A stretch of DNA of 64,000 bases from Pseudomonadota bacterium (lineage in GTDB: Bacteria; Bdellovibrionota_B; Oligoflexia; Oligoflexales; CAIYRB01). This document shows positions 10,590-20,317 of this stretch, in pieces. The DNA lies in the NCBI GenBank assembly GCA_026390435.1, contig JAPLFY010000041.1, positions 54,218-118,217 of the forward strand, in the 5' to 3' direction. The notes below the pieces were generated by a model. It was not told where the DNA came from. It ran no database searches and saw only the letters and a list, made by a program, of their open reading frames with translations. Made by a program: the position numbers and the translations under genes. Each line of letters starts with the position of its first letter. The first letter of the stretch is position 1.

Positions 10590-11927
10590 TTAGCGATCAA
10601 ACTCTTTCGTCTCTTTTACAACTCGACTACCGATATCACTGCGCCACCTTGCACTGCGCCAAAGCCCCGCAATTTCGTGCACCCTGTTGTAGGCGGCCAC
10701 CCGAGCAGCGGCGAAGCTAGAACCGCGCGCACTTACGGCCAAGACGCGACCGCTGCCGGTCGCGAAGCCATCACGTCCGCCCCTGCTAACATTGGCGCCG
10801 AAAGTCATGATGTTAGTCTGGACATCGTTGGTAAACAGCTGAGAAGGAAGGACGGCTGCTTGACCCGCATCACTGCCATAAGGATAAGAAGATGCGGCCA
10901 TCACCACAGCTACGGCATAGCGGTCACTTGACGGAGGGCGGCGTGCTGCAGCCAGAGCGGCATCGGGTACGTTTAAACCACATGAAGCAGCCATTAGTGC
11001 AAGCCAATCGCGGTCGTCATACAAAGCCAAAACCTGAGCTTCCGGATCACCTAGCCGAACATTAAATTCTACGACCTGCGGCCCCTTCGTCTCCGACCAC
11101 ATCAAGCCGACGTATAAGCAACCACAATAGTAAATTCCCTCAGCTTTTAACGCCTGCAGCAGAGGAGCGATAACGCGCTCATTTACCAACGCCTCAGCTT
11201 CTTTCGGCAACCAGGGCACCGGAGCATAACAGCCCATCCCACCAGTATTGGGGCCTTCGTCTCCATCCTCAAGGCGCTTATAATCAACCGCAAAGCCGAG
11301 GCCTAGCGATCCATGTGACCCGATAAAGGAGAAGTAAGAACACTCTCGCCCAAGCAACACCTCTTCGAGCACCACAGTGTCTGAGGCCGCGCTCATGTCG
11401 GAATGAAACAATCGCTGGATGCCGTTTTCGACATCAGCTGCCGTGATGCACACGAAAACGCCCTTGCCCGCAGCCAAGCCAGAGGCCTTGAGCACCACCC
11501 CACCGGTAGCCTGTAACATCGCGAGGGCTGCCTCGCGACATTCGGATTCGCCTTTCACTAAGACGTGAGCCGCTGTCGGTATGCCGGCCTTGGTCATGAT
11601 ACGCTTGGCAAATGCCTTTGATGCCTCAAGTTGCGCCGCGGCCTGACGCGGGCCAAATGTCGGAATTCCTGCGGCCGCGAACGCGTCCGCAAGCCCCTGC
11701 GATAGTGGCGCTTCTGGGCCAGAAACCACCAAGTCAATTTGCAGCCGTTTAGCTGCGGCGACTAATTCAGTAAAATCTGCCGTCGCCGGTAAGTCCAGAG
11801 ATTCTCCCAGCCCCTGCATCGCTATATTTCCTGGCCACAGATAAAGCGCCGATAGCAGTTCAGATTGCGACATCTTCCAGGCCAGAGCGTGTTCACGACC
11901 GCCTTTTCCAACCAGCAATATGCGCAT
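10590..11927 (-). CDS. purD: Phosphoribosylamine-glycine ligase (GAR synthetase)
   Basis: 445 residues, close to the usual ~430. The N-terminus MRILLVGKGGREHALAW is diagnostic. ATP-grasp motifs follow: VVLKASGLAAGKGVFV, GPNTGGMGCYAPVPW and EFNVRLGDPEAQ. It catalyses step two of de novo purine synthesis, joining glycine to phosphoribosylamine with ATP. The ATG has GGGAG upstream. No other purine gene is adjacent. A 189-bp gap separates it from maf. Confidence 0.96.
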   Translation of the reverse strand: MRILLVGKGGREHALAWKMSQSELLSALYLWPGNIAMQGLGESLDLPATADFTELVAAAKRLQIDLVVSGPEAPLSQGLADAFAAAGIPTFGPRQAAAQLEASKAFAKRIMTKAGIPTAAHVLVKGESECREAALAMLQATGGVVLKASGLAAGKGVFVCITAADVENGIQRLFHSDMSAASDTVVLEEVLLGRECSYFSFIGSHGSLGLGFAVDYKRLEDGDEGPNTGGMGCYAPVPWLPKEAEALVNERVIAPLLQALKAEGIYYCGCLYVGLMWSETKGPQVVEFNVRLGDPEAQVLALYDDRDWLALMAASCGLNVPDAALAAARRPPSSDRYAVAVVMAASSYPYGSDAGQAAVLPSQLFTNDVQTNIMTFGANVSRGGRDGFATGSGRVLAVSARGSSFAAARVAAYNRVHEIAGLWRSARWRSDIGSRVVKETKEFDR

Positions 11928-12155
11928 TTTGGGGCTCCCTTCCGCACTTGACCATGAATATGTCCGGAACGACTACCGCAGCCTCTCGGTGGATGTCAAT
12001 CCTGACGATGACTTGATCTGGGACTTGCAGCCAGCAGCGCGAAGCCTCTCAGGGTTGCGCAGTCGACTTCAGACGAGTAGTAATGACGATAGCAGCCCCT
12101 GGGCTAGCTGTTAGCTGATCGCAGGGGAGACTGCTGTATCACTGGAGGATCAGTC

Positions 12156-12488
12156 ATGAGAGCGAATGAGTCTTACCGCGAGGCCACAGCAGACCCGCGC
12201 TTAAGCGCTATGCTTGGCGAGTCTCTGCAAATGATGGAAGAGTTGAGCGACCTCACACGCAAACTCGCAAGTGTGAGTAAAGATGCGACAGAATCAACCG
12301 ACGGGCCAGACCGCATTAGCGGCATTGAAGAAGAATTTAAAGTATTCCAGGCGCGCCTTGTCGAACTCACGAGTGAGGGACGTGAAGTAGCGGCTCAGCT
12401 AGACGTGAGTGTCCGTAAAAACCCCTACGTTTACATGGCAGCTGCAGTAGGACTAGGATTTCTGCTGGGAAAGGTGAAGCGGCTGTAG
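12156..12488 (+). CDS. YqjD/ElaB-like (DUF883 family) membrane-anchored protein
   Basis: 110 residues. A long charged helical region (about 1-88) is followed by a C-terminal anchor RKNPYVYMAAAVGLGFLLG, the signature of the DUF883 group. E. coli YqjD and ElaB attach ribosomes to the inner membrane in stationary phase; whether this one does is inference. A strong GGAGG lies seven bases before the ATG. A gene for a two-helix membrane protein follows, like the yqjD-yqjE order in E. coli. Confidence 0.8.
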   Translation: MRANESYREATADPRLSAMLGESLQMMEELSDLTRKLASVSKDATESTDGPDRISGIEEEFKVFQARLVELTSEGREVAAQLDVSVRKNPYVYMAAAVGLGFLLGKVKRL

Positions 12489-12511
12489 GGACCATCGCAG
12501 CGTTAGATGAC

Positions 12512-12781
12512 TTGAGCACCGCTTTGCGCGATAAAACGGCCGGTATTACTGGCCACTGGCAACAGCGAGCAAATCAAGCAGGTGAAGCTTTCATGCGCGT
12601 CATGTTACTGAAAGACTTGTTCACTACGCTGATCGTTGGTGGGATTGCGTTTCTGGGGTACGGCTTGAACCTGCTGATCGCCCAAATCCTGAACCCTGCA
12701 GCCGCGGCAATTTCCACGGCCATTCTCTTTGGAGTCGGCTTAGGATTCGCCCTTTGGATGATGCGTCGAAGCCGACGTTGA
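12512..12781 (+). CDS. Small two-helix membrane protein, YqjE-like
   Basis: 89 residues from a TTG at 12512. Two hydrophobic helices (about 31-55 and 61-82) are joined by a short loop, and the C-terminus is basic (RRSRR). The arrangement and position after a DUF883 gene resemble YqjE of the phage-holin-family group. The start is uncertain because no clear ribosome-binding site precedes the TTG; coupling to the upstream gene 23 bases away is possible. Its 3' end overlaps the convergent AgmX-like gene by about 42 bases. Confidence 0.6.
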   Translation: MSTALRDKTAGITGHWQQRANQAGEAFMRVMLLKDLFTTLIVGGIAFLGYGLNLLIAQILNPAAAAISTAILFGVGLGFALWMMRRSRR

Positions 12782-13657
12782 ATTGTTGTCATTAGTTTTT
12801 GCGGCTGAGCTGGGAATTCCCCCTCCCGGCTTGGCAGCCGAAGAAGGCGCTGGAACCGTTGAAATCGATGGCGTTGCTGGCTTGGACACCGCGTTCGGGA
12901 CCGCTCTTCCAGCTTTGACAGCAGGAGCTTGTGCTGCAGTCGCTGCCTTAGTAGTCGCATTTTGGACCGCACTCAGTGGCTTAGCAGACAAACTTGGGGC
13001 CTCTACTGACAGCTTGTTAACCGCTGGCTGCTGCTTGGTTACAACAGGCTCTACAGCTTGGCGCGGTCTAGGTACACGCGGAGTTGATGTTGCTAGCGGT
13101 TCAGCCGCAATGCGACCGCTATCCGATTTATCAACGTAGTTGAAGTGATAGTGAACTTTGCCATGTAAGTCATTCTTTGCTTGAAAGTGAATTTCACCCA
13201 ATCGCCGAATGACGCATGAAATCGTCGCTAGATCAGTGATTGAGCCGCCAATTCTGACAATCTGACTGACATTACTGCTGGATTTAAGCAAAGCAAACGA
13301 TAACAGCAAATCCCCGGTGAGATTTGGGATTGTCTCAAGCCGATCGGCGTAACAGGCGCGAATCGGTTCGTCGTAAGCCCGCATCACTGAGGCAAGACCT
13401 GCTGCATGTGAGTTGTTGGCTGCCAAATCAATCCGATAAAACATACTAATTTCGCGCCTATATCGATAGGCTGCCAGGGGCACTGGTGCTGGTCCTGTCT
13501 CACGCACAACTTTTGCTTGTGCCGCGCGCGAGGCTGCGATCCTAGCCGCACGGATTTCGAGATCATCTTCCATGTTTTTGCTTGTATTACATGCCCCGCA
13601 AAAAAGAGCGCCAACGAGCACTGAACGGACCAGAGTACATTTGATTTGGTGTCTCAC
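12740..13657 (-). CDS. Lipoprotein with AgmX/PglI-type C-terminal-like domain
   Basis: 305 residues from GTG 13657, which has GGGAGGAG five bases upstream. The leader ends LFCGAC, a lipobox. Residues about 95-175 match the AgmX/PglI C-terminal pattern: IRACYADRL, P-L-TGDLLLSFAL, a GGSITD block, a late C and IHFQA. In myxobacterial and bdellovibrio proteins this domain is related to TonB C-termini and sits in envelope or motility proteins. The last ~120 residues are a low-complexity Ala/Pro/Ser/Thr tail. In most relatives the domain is C-terminal; here it precedes the disordered tail. Function unknown. Confidence 0.7.
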   Translation of the reverse strand: MRHQIKCTLVRSVLVGALFCGACNTSKNMEDDLEIRAARIAASRAAQAKVVRETGPAPVPLAAYRYRREISMFYRIDLAANNSHAAGLASVMRAYDEPIRACYADRLETIPNLTGDLLLSFALLKSSSNVSQIVRIGGSITDLATISCVIRRLGEIHFQAKNDLHGKVHYHFNYVDKSDSGRIAAEPLATSTPRVPRPRQAVEPVVTKQQPAVNKLSVEAPSLSAKPLSAVQNATTKAATAAQAPAVKAGRAVPNAVSKPATPSISTVPAPSSAAKPGGGIPSSAAKTNDNNSTSASTHHPKGES

Positions 13658-13809
13658 TAGCTCCTCCCAGAGGTCACTTAAAAGGCATCGGCCAAGTCCA
13701 TTAGCGACGCGAGGGATTTTTTTTAAATACCTGTAAATATTAAGAATTTTCGACGATCGGGAAAATAATATATCCCGCCTTGAGGAGGTCCAGAGAATTT
13801 CCCTGTGAC

Positions 13810-13839
13810 TTCACTGAGTGCGATATATCGTGATATAAT
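13810..13839 (+). promoter_or_regulatory. Extended -10 promoter candidate for the receiver-TPR gene
   Basis: TGATATAAT at 13831-13839 is a perfect extended -10 element (TG, one base, TATAAT). The -35 region at the right distance (TTCACT) is weak, as is common for extended -10 promoters. It lies about 45 bases before the GTG start at 13884, within a locally AT-rich gap. Confidence 0.6.
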
Positions 13840-13883
13840 TATAAGGAATCCCACCATTTATCTGCAGCCTACGTGAGTCAAAT

Positions 13884-14855
13884 GTGAACTCCCCTATCAC
13901 TCCCAAATCTAGTTGGTTGACGCAGTCTGCTATTGTCATTAGCGAAGTGGATAGCGTTCATATGATGTACAGTCAGCTGACTCAAAAGGCTCACTGGAAA
14001 GTCGTAGAGACAACAAATTCACCGGTTCACGCTATGCAACAAGTGCGTAATGGCGTCGTTAACCTTGTTCTTATCGATGATTCTGTGATGAAACCTAGCA
14101 GCTTTTACGTCCGCCAATTTATCACAGATCCCCAGATGTTATGCACACCTATGCTGGCTTTCTCGCTAGCAGATCGCAGCATTGACGCCGCAGCACTCAT
14201 GAAACTCGGATGCGAGGTGGTCACAAAACCGATAACGCCCGCAACGTTTTGGCCAAAATTCAATGAGCTCATCCGTCGCTGGGAAAGCCCAACCCACACA
14301 ACGCTCAGGAAACTCAGTTATCTGCATACTAAGGTCGCTGACGAGCAGCTACTGCCAACCCTAACCAAACTAATGGCTGAGCAGGAAGTTCAACATTTAT
14401 GCGCTCAGTATATTGCGATCAAATTACGACGACAGAATAGGTTCAAAGAAGCCGAACAAATCCTGCTAAGCGCGATTAAGAAGGCACCAAAGCAGCTGAG
14501 CACAGTCTTGGCATTAGTAGACCTCTACTTTCAGGCTGGAGCTCCTAAAATCGCCTACCAGGTTTTGACTAGTGCTCGAAATACAAATGGTGCAACGCGA
14601 GTGGTAGTCCCCGATCTTGCGCAAGCAGCCATCATGCTCGGACGGATTGACGAGGCTATTGATATTCTTCATCAGATCACTAAAACTGAAAATCCAGACC
14701 CACTTAGCATCGATTTCCTAAGCCGTTTGCTCTATGCTGCCGGGCGCGACAATGAAGCCGAACAACTACTCAATCGCATCAGTAAATCTTTCAAAAAGTT
14801 TCAAAGTGCCTGGCTAAACGCCGAGTCCCCTCCAGCGCTTCCGGCCGCTAGCTAA
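13884..14855 (+). CDS. Receiver-like domain plus TPR repeats protein
   Basis: 323 residues from GTG 13884. Residues ~15-125 follow a CheY-type alternation: AIVISEVDS for beta1 and the acidic pocket, LVLIDD with candidate phospho-acceptor Asp 65, MLAFSLAD, and TKPI with the conserved Lys near 112. Residues ~170-300 are helical repeats of TPR type (RFKEAEQILLSAIKKAP, GRIDEAIDILHQI, GRDNEAEQLLNRI). No DNA-binding or catalytic output domain is seen, so a scaffold role is likely. The next gene, 16 bases downstream, is an ExeA-like ATPase, suggesting a joint role in an envelope or regulatory complex. Confidence 0.7.
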   Translation: MNSPITPKSSWLTQSAIVISEVDSVHMMYSQLTQKAHWKVVETTNSPVHAMQQVRNGVVNLVLIDDSVMKPSSFYVRQFITDPQMLCTPMLAFSLADRSIDAAALMKLGCEVVTKPITPATFWPKFNELIRRWESPTHTTLRKLSYLHTKVADEQLLPTLTKLMAEQEVQHLCAQYIAIKLRRQNRFKEAEQILLSAIKKAPKQLSTVLALVDLYFQAGAPKIAYQVLTSARNTNGATRVVVPDLAQAAIMLGRIDEAIDILHQITKTENPDPLSIDFLSRLLYAAGRDNEAEQLLNRISKSFKKFQSAWLNAESPPALPAAS

Positions 14856-14871
14856 GCCAAATGAGTTATAC

Positions 14872-15939
14872 ATGACGAAATTTTTTGATTACTGGAAAGT
14901 CGAACGCTCCGTATTCCTGAGGCCGGTCGAGCCCAGTGATCTATTTTTAACCGAAGGGCTTCGAGCTGACTTGGATCGCCTCATTTTACTCACGCGGCAA
15001 CCCCAAATACTGACATTAGTCACAGGTTCCAAAGGGACAGGCAAAAGCAGCATCCTAAAATGGATCCACGGGAACATGCCGGTAAGTACCCATGAGACAT
15101 TACTCACTACTATGATCTCCTCAGAAAAAACTCCTGGCTGGCTCACCCCGCGGCTTGGCGAGTTTTTTGGAGTTCCATTACCAGTTGCCGCGGGCGACAA
15201 TCAGTTACGCAGTGTGGTAGCTCAATTCGACGAACTAATTGACGAAAAAAGAAATCTTGTGGTGATGATAGATGCGGCCCATCTCGGCGAAACAACTGCT
15301 GCGTGGCAGGAAGTGACTGGTTTGATGAGTCTACAAGCACTAGCTGGGGCCTGCGTTTCGTTTGTATTATGCGGCGAGCCATTTATCAGAGAATTATTCG
15401 CGACCACACCCGAGCTAGCTACTGCAATGTCTTTTGCAATGGAAATACCCCAACTAACCGCCGAATCAACCAGTTCTTATATTACGCATCGCCTTCGACT
15501 TGCCGATATAACTGCAGAATTCACACCAGAATCTACGGCGCTCATTTTTGCGACGACTGGGGGAATCATTGCTAAAATCAATGCGCTTGCTGAAAACTGC
15601 CTTATGGAGTGCTGCCACTTGGGAACACGCGTGGTCACACCCGAAATCGTCGGCGCAGTCTCGCGCTACATCGGCGGCAAACAGCCAAGCTCTAATCCTA
15701 TCTTAGTCGGCCCGGGCAGTTTGACCACGCCCCTGACGGCGATTTACAAACCTACTCCACCAAAGTCATCTACGCAGCCTGGCACTCAGTCTCCCCTGAC
15801 AGCTAGCGACGACCAGACACAAGCTCAGCAGGCTGCCGTCACACAAAAGGATGCCGCGTCTGTAGACCCGCCAGCACAAGATGCTGCTGGCATCAAACTT
15901 GCTTCCCTATTCAAATCAGAGGCTACCCGCAGACGTTAG
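14872..15939 (+). CDS. ExeA/MshM-like AAA ATPase with altered Walker B
   Basis: 355 residues. Walker A is GSKGTGKSS (52-60). The Walker B region reads VVMIDAAHL (about 130-138), whereas ExeA-type ATPases have IDEAH; the catalytic Glu position is Ala. ATP binding without normal hydrolysis is possible (inference). A helical lid with the family's PQLTAESTSSYITHRL block follows. The last ~90 residues are a Pro/Gln/Ala-rich linker. Relatives assist secretin assembly (ExeA/GspA) or type IV pilus-like systems (MshM), but no secretin gene is in the window. It sits between the receiver-TPR gene and tamB on the same strand. Confidence 0.75.
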   Translation: MTKFFDYWKVERSVFLRPVEPSDLFLTEGLRADLDRLILLTRQPQILTLVTGSKGTGKSSILKWIHGNMPVSTHETLLTTMISSEKTPGWLTPRLGEFFGVPLPVAAGDNQLRSVVAQFDELIDEKRNLVVMIDAAHLGETTAAWQEVTGLMSLQALAGACVSFVLCGEPFIRELFATTPELATAMSFAMEIPQLTAESTSSYITHRLRLADITAEFTPESTALIFATTGGIIAKINALAENCLMECCHLGTRVVTPEIVGAVSRYIGGKQPSSNPILVGPGSLTTPLTAIYKPTPPKSSTQPGTQSPLTASDDQTQAQQAAVTQKDAASVDPPAQDAAGIKLASLFKSEATRRR

Positions 15940-15998
15940 TAGCTGTAACAGTCACTGCCGCGCCGCAGCGGATGAGACTGATTTCATGAAATCGCGCC

Positions 15999-18900
15999 AT
16001 GCAAACGAAACTAAAAAAGCTGATCATTCTGCTTGCCATACTCGGCTTGATAGGCTTCTTTGCGAATTTAGCCGTGGACAATCCGTACACCCACCGACTA
16101 ATTCGCCTGATTCTAAATGAGCAGGTCACAAAGCGCACTAACCTCACCATCAATTTTCAAGCTATCAAAGTCAAGGTTGTACCTGCTGGCCTTGATCTCT
16201 ATGGACTGCAAGTCGCCGCAAATACTAAACCCGACTCGCCGTTTATAACTGTCTCACAAGTGCGTGCCCGCCTTTCATTCTGGAGCCTAATCTTAGGTGA
16301 GTTGCGCTTGGCCAATTTAGAGCTCAATGACCCGACTATACTCTGGCCACCACCAGGAAATCTAAGCAGCTTACTTCGCAGCAGTGAGGATGCTAAAGAC
16401 AGAGACTTTCCAGACCAAAGTAGCGGTACCATCTGGCCTCCAATCGTCGACATTCCAGTCAGTCGATTAGCCCTCATCAACGCCAAAATATTCGTAGAAC
16501 ACCCACTTTTCCAGATACCCGCCACGCCTAAATATCTTTCAATGTCGATCGGTGCCCTAGATGCCACCTGGGAATACAATTCCTGGCGCAATATGAAATC
16601 AACTCTAGACATCAAATCCCTTGACCTGTCTGTCGGGGCCTCGTCCATACTGGAGGCCACCGCTATATCCGGGGAGATTACTTTAAAAGATAAACTACTA
16701 AGCCTCCGAGATCTCAAGATTGATGGAGAACGCTTACATTTTTCCGGCGATGCCAGCGGTGAACTAAGAACAACCGCGGAACAATATCCGAAATTAAAAG
16801 ACATCACATTTACTGCCAACACCATGGGTACAGCCGATATCTCACTATTAGGTTCATTCCTGGACATCCCTGATACGCACGGCATTGTGGATGGCAAAGT
16901 TAAGATCGACGCAACTATTCCGGTTGCTGCCGGCACAAGCAGTAATTTTCAGGTATCTGGCGAAGGCAGGTCGCACGAAGCACGCCTGTTCGGATTCCGA
17001 CTTTTTAATAGTCTGACAAGCTTTATCATCGATGAAAACAGCGTGAAATTGCCAAACTTAGCCATCATCATTGAGGATGCCCGCGTCGCTAAAGGAAGTG
17101 GTGAAATCAAGCGAAACGACGCCTTAGACTTTGACTTCCGCCTAAGCCCTAGCGGCCTCCACCTGGTCGATTTACTGGAGAGTCTTAATGTCGATAGCCG
17201 CCTGGTGGATCTTTCCTTAACGGGACAAGAAGTTCGACTATCCGGAAAAGGCGATCCTTTTGTCCTAAATGGATCCGCGTCTGTCGACTTAACGGACATT
17301 ATCATTCCGTCGCTACCACCAAACAAATCCGCTTTCCCACATTCACCGGAATGTCACGCTGACCTTCGGCTGCTGGTAACTAATGACCAACTTGACTTCA
17401 CAGGCACTCGCGCAAGTTGTCTTCAACATGATTCTCGCTCACTAATAGCAGGCACCGGAACAGAACAGATCGACCGAGCTAAAACTGAGCTGACAATCTC
17501 CGGTGGCTTGCAATTTGCCGCTCCGGGAAAAACCAACATCCGAATCCTAGCACCATCAGCCAACTTAAGACTGGCTGAGTATTTTACACAGCTACCAATG
17601 GCTGGACGAGGGCGGGTAGAAACAAACATCAGCGGCCCTTTTGACCGCCTATCTGTAGACACACACCTCACTCAAGAAGATGTAGCCATCGCCCGCATAC
17701 CACTTGGTTCAGTCGAAGGAGACATAAAATATAAAGATGATCTGGTGAGCTGGGAGAATCTCCGCGCTGAACCTGACGATGGTGGATTGATCAGTTCACG
17801 CAAGGGATCACTGAATATTGGCAATGAAAATTACATACTGAATCTAGAATTTAATGCCGAGGAACTATCTCGAGAGGTTCCACGCGAAATAGCGACAATA
17901 ATTGATCCAGAAAACGACTTTAGCGCGAGCGTTAGAAACCTAAGCGGTCGATTCAATGGCCCCTTATTCTATCCCCTTGCCGGCACCGGATCGTTTGATT
18001 TTTTGATTAAAGACCTGCGTCTAAACGGCGAAACCCTGGCATCAACCGTCGACGGATCAGTAGTCGGCGAACAGAAAGGCTGGCACACGCAAAATCTCGT
18101 GCTGACCCACAATGCCTTGAGTGCAGTAGCTAATATTAACCACAAGCGTGCAGCTCCGTTCTCACCTAACGCTATCACTGACAAGCATAATCCACTGCAA
18201 TTCCTCGGACTGAATGCACAAGACAAATTGAATATCAACTTTCACACTATCGCCAACAAGGGGCCGTTACCTAATAGCGACACTGGCAGCACAGTTTCAC
18301 AGGATCATTTAAGTTTACTCCCTTACATTGGCGATATGGTTAAACCTATTGGATTGAAGGGCAAAATCGTCGCGCAGGGAGATTTCTCTGGCACCACCGA
18401 GTCACTACAGGGCAGCTTTACAGGCAGTGTTGATGAACCGGAAATACTTGGCAGCATGATGACTGCTGTCAATCTGCGAGGTTTTGTCCGCGGCAGTCAC
18501 ATAGATCTTGTGATGAATCATGGCGGCAATGCTCTAGATGGCCGGCTTTCCATGGATCTCTTCCGCGATGGTCTTCCGTACGAATGGTACGTGAGCTGCC
18601 ATCGCATGGACTTACGTGTTCTAGGCGCCCCCCTCTTTCATGATGACCCGCGAAATTATCTATATTTCACGGGCGACTGGCGAATGAAGGGTAAATTCAA
18701 AGACTTTTGGCACTCCATCGGAGAACTCAAGGTCACCGATCTTCGCGGTAATTATGTTCACGATCTGGCAACACAAACGCGCACGATCCAAATCAGGCAG
18801 GATGAACCCGTAAAGTTATTATTTACAGAAAGCGGCTGGCGATTCGAAGGTGACAAGGACCTTTTCCTAAGCGGTAAACATATACAGCTTCGTGTCTCCA

Positions 18901-20315
18901 CCAAAGATAGCAAGCCACCAGAGCGCTTAGGTTTGTTTTTTGAAAGTGTGATAGATGCCGGAATCCTAAAAACATTTGTTCAAGACGTTGATACAGCCGA
19001 AGGAAAAATTAATATCGTGGGGTCTCTATTTGGATCAGCGTCAGACCCCAGGCCCAATATTGAAATAACAGACCTAGCATCCAATCCCCTCATCGCGTCA
19101 ACATGGCGTCCACTATCCATTGGCATAGCCGAGATAAGACCGTCATTCCGCAACATACAATTAAAAGTGAACTATCATGAGGGCCGCCTATTCATCGACA
19201 AATTATCGGCTGAAAAGGGATCAGGCAAAGTAAATGCTTCCGGTACGGTTAGCCTCGGTAAAAATGGCGACGAAGAATCACACTTAGACATCAGCTTACA
19301 GGACGCAACCATCGTTTATCCGGTAGCTTTCATAAAGAATTTTGAATCACAAATAAGTGGAAATTTAGTCGTGTCCGGCCAAGGCATGCCCTATAAACTC
19401 GCCGGAGACATAAATATCAATCGCGCCAGGTCGACCCGAGAGGTCGACATCCGAAGCGAGATCATTAATGCTCTGCGGCAAAAATCAATCGGATCAGCGA
19501 TAGTTTCTGAAAAACCCAAACTTACCTTTGATCTTAATGTCACAGCTAATCAAAGCATAAACATTCACAACCGCAATCTCCAAACACAGCTATCTACTGA
19601 TTTGCGCGTCAAGGGTTCCGACATTAACCCAATACTTTCTGGTCAAATTGAGGTCAATAAAGGCAAGTTCACTTACAAACAGGAATTCAAGATCACTCGA
19701 GGACTTGTCATCTTCGATGATCCCGTCAAACCCGACCCCAGCCTGGACATCTTAGCGGTGAGTGATGTCGACATTTACCGCGTTTATCTCGGCATAAGTG
19801 GCCGAGCCTCAAATCCTAGCATTGAATTCTCTGTCGACCCGCCGACGCGCGAAAATGGCACGGCAATTAGCAAACTTGAAATATTGGTATTACTGTCCCG
19901 CGGCCGACTGCCAGAGGAAAGCCAATCTATGGGGCAGCAGACTCAGAGCGCCGCGACAAGTGAAGCAGCCAATCTTTTACTTGGCCAATTCGAGGAGCCG
20001 GTCGAAAAACTCCTCGATGTTTCCGGCCAAAATGTGGTTAGAAACGTTTACATCGACACCCACCCGGCGCCAGACGGAAGCCCAGTACCACGCCTAAACT
20101 TGCCGTTTGATCTGGGCGAGAATATCGATCTAATACTCCGGACGGATCAAGCGACCAGTCAGGTTTCACTAGAATACAATCTAAATGAGAGTATCTACGC
20201 CTCAGGCGTACACGAAATCTTGCGAAATAAAGACGCTCTCCCAGCCCAAAATACTCCGGGAAACATCGAAGGCGACTCTAGAGTGAACATGAAATTTAGA
20301 TTTTCCTTCGAATAA
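15999..20315 (+). CDS. tamB: TamB-like translocation and assembly module / AsmA-type bridge protein
   Basis: 1,438 residues. An N-terminal signal anchor (about 6-26) is followed by a very long beta-rich region with repeated hydrophobic strand patterns, as in AsmA-like bridge proteins that span the periplasm and carry phospholipid. The C-terminal TamB domain (about 1100-1438) has the typical pattern of a base-of-barrel segment (IVFDDPVKPDPSLDILA) and the closing helix-like ILVLLSRGRLPEES. It ends MKFRFSFE, beta-barrel-like. The partner Omp85 gene lies 6.2 kb downstream on the same strand, with three opposite-strand genes between. TamB helps outer-membrane protein insertion and lipid transport. 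Confidence 0.88.
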   Translation: MQTKLKKLIILLAILGLIGFFANLAVDNPYTHRLIRLILNEQVTKRTNLTINFQAIKVKVVPAGLDLYGLQVAANTKPDSPFITVSQVRARLSFWSLILGELRLANLELNDPTILWPPPGNLSSLLRSSEDAKDRDFPDQSSGTIWPPIVDIPVSRLALINAKIFVEHPLFQIPATPKYLSMSIGALDATWEYNSWRNMKSTLDIKSLDLSVGASSILEATAISGEITLKDKLLSLRDLKIDGERLHFSGDASGELRTTAEQYPKLKDITFTANTMGTADISLLGSFLDIPDTHGIVDGKVKIDATIPVAAGTSSNFQVSGEGRSHEARLFGFRLFNSLTSFIIDENSVKLPNLAIIIEDARVAKGSGEIKRNDALDFDFRLSPSGLHLVDLLESLNVDSRLVDLSLTGQEVRLSGKGDPFVLNGSASVDLTDIIIPSLPPNKSAFPHSPECHADLRLLVTNDQLDFTGTRASCLQHDSRSLIAGTGTEQIDRAKTELTISGGLQFAAPGKTNIRILAPSANLRLAEYFTQLPMAGRGRVETNISGPFDRLSVDTHLTQEDVAIARIPLGSVEGDIKYKDDLVSWENLRAEPDDGGLISSRKGSLNIGNENYILNLEFNAEELSREVPREIATIIDPENDFSASVRNLSGRFNGPLFYPLAGTGSFDFLIKDLRLNGETLASTVDGSVVGEQKGWHTQNLVLTHNALSAVANINHKRAAPFSPNAITDKHNPLQFLGLNAQDKLNINFHTIANKGPLPNSDTGSTVSQDHLSLLPYIGDMVKPIGLKGKIVAQGDFSGTTESLQGSFTGSVDEPEILGSMMTAVNLRGFVRGSHIDLVMNHGGNALDGRLSMDLFRDGLPYEWYVSCHRMDLRVLGAPLFHDDPRNYLYFTGDWRMKGKFKDFWHSIGELKVTDLRGNYVHDLATQTRTIQIRQDEPVKLLFTESGWRFEGDKDLFLSGKHIQLRVSTKDSKPPERLGLFFESVIDAGILKTFVQDVDTAEGKINIVGSLFGSASDPRPNIEITDLASNPLIASTWRPLSIGIAEIRPSFRNIQLKVNYHEGRLFIDKLSAEKGSGKVNASGTVSLGKNGDEESHLDISLQDATIVYPVAFIKNFESQISGNLVVSGQGMPYKLAGDININRARSTREVDIRSEIINALRQKSIGSAIVSEKPKLTFDLNVTANQSINIHNRNLQTQLSTDLRVKGSDINPILSGQIEVNKGKFTYKQEFKITRGLVIFDDPVKPDPSLDILAVSDVDIYRVYLGISGRASNPSIEFSVDPPTRENGTAISKLEILVLLSRGRLPEESQSMGQQTQSAATSEAANLLLGQFEEPVEKLLDVSGQNVVRNVYIDTHPAPDGSPVPRLNLPFDLGENIDLILRTDQATSQVSLEYNLNESIYASGVHEILRNKDALPAQNTPGNIEGDSRVNMKFRFSFE

Positions 20316-20317
20316 GA

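Noticed and set aside
11920..12114. A 64-codon plus-strand frame upstream of the YqjD-like gene
   Set aside because: It overlaps the purD start on the other strand and lacks protein-like features.
16199..16936. A 245-codon minus-strand frame inside tamB
   Set aside because: It is antisense to a clear TamB reading frame and has no family motifs.
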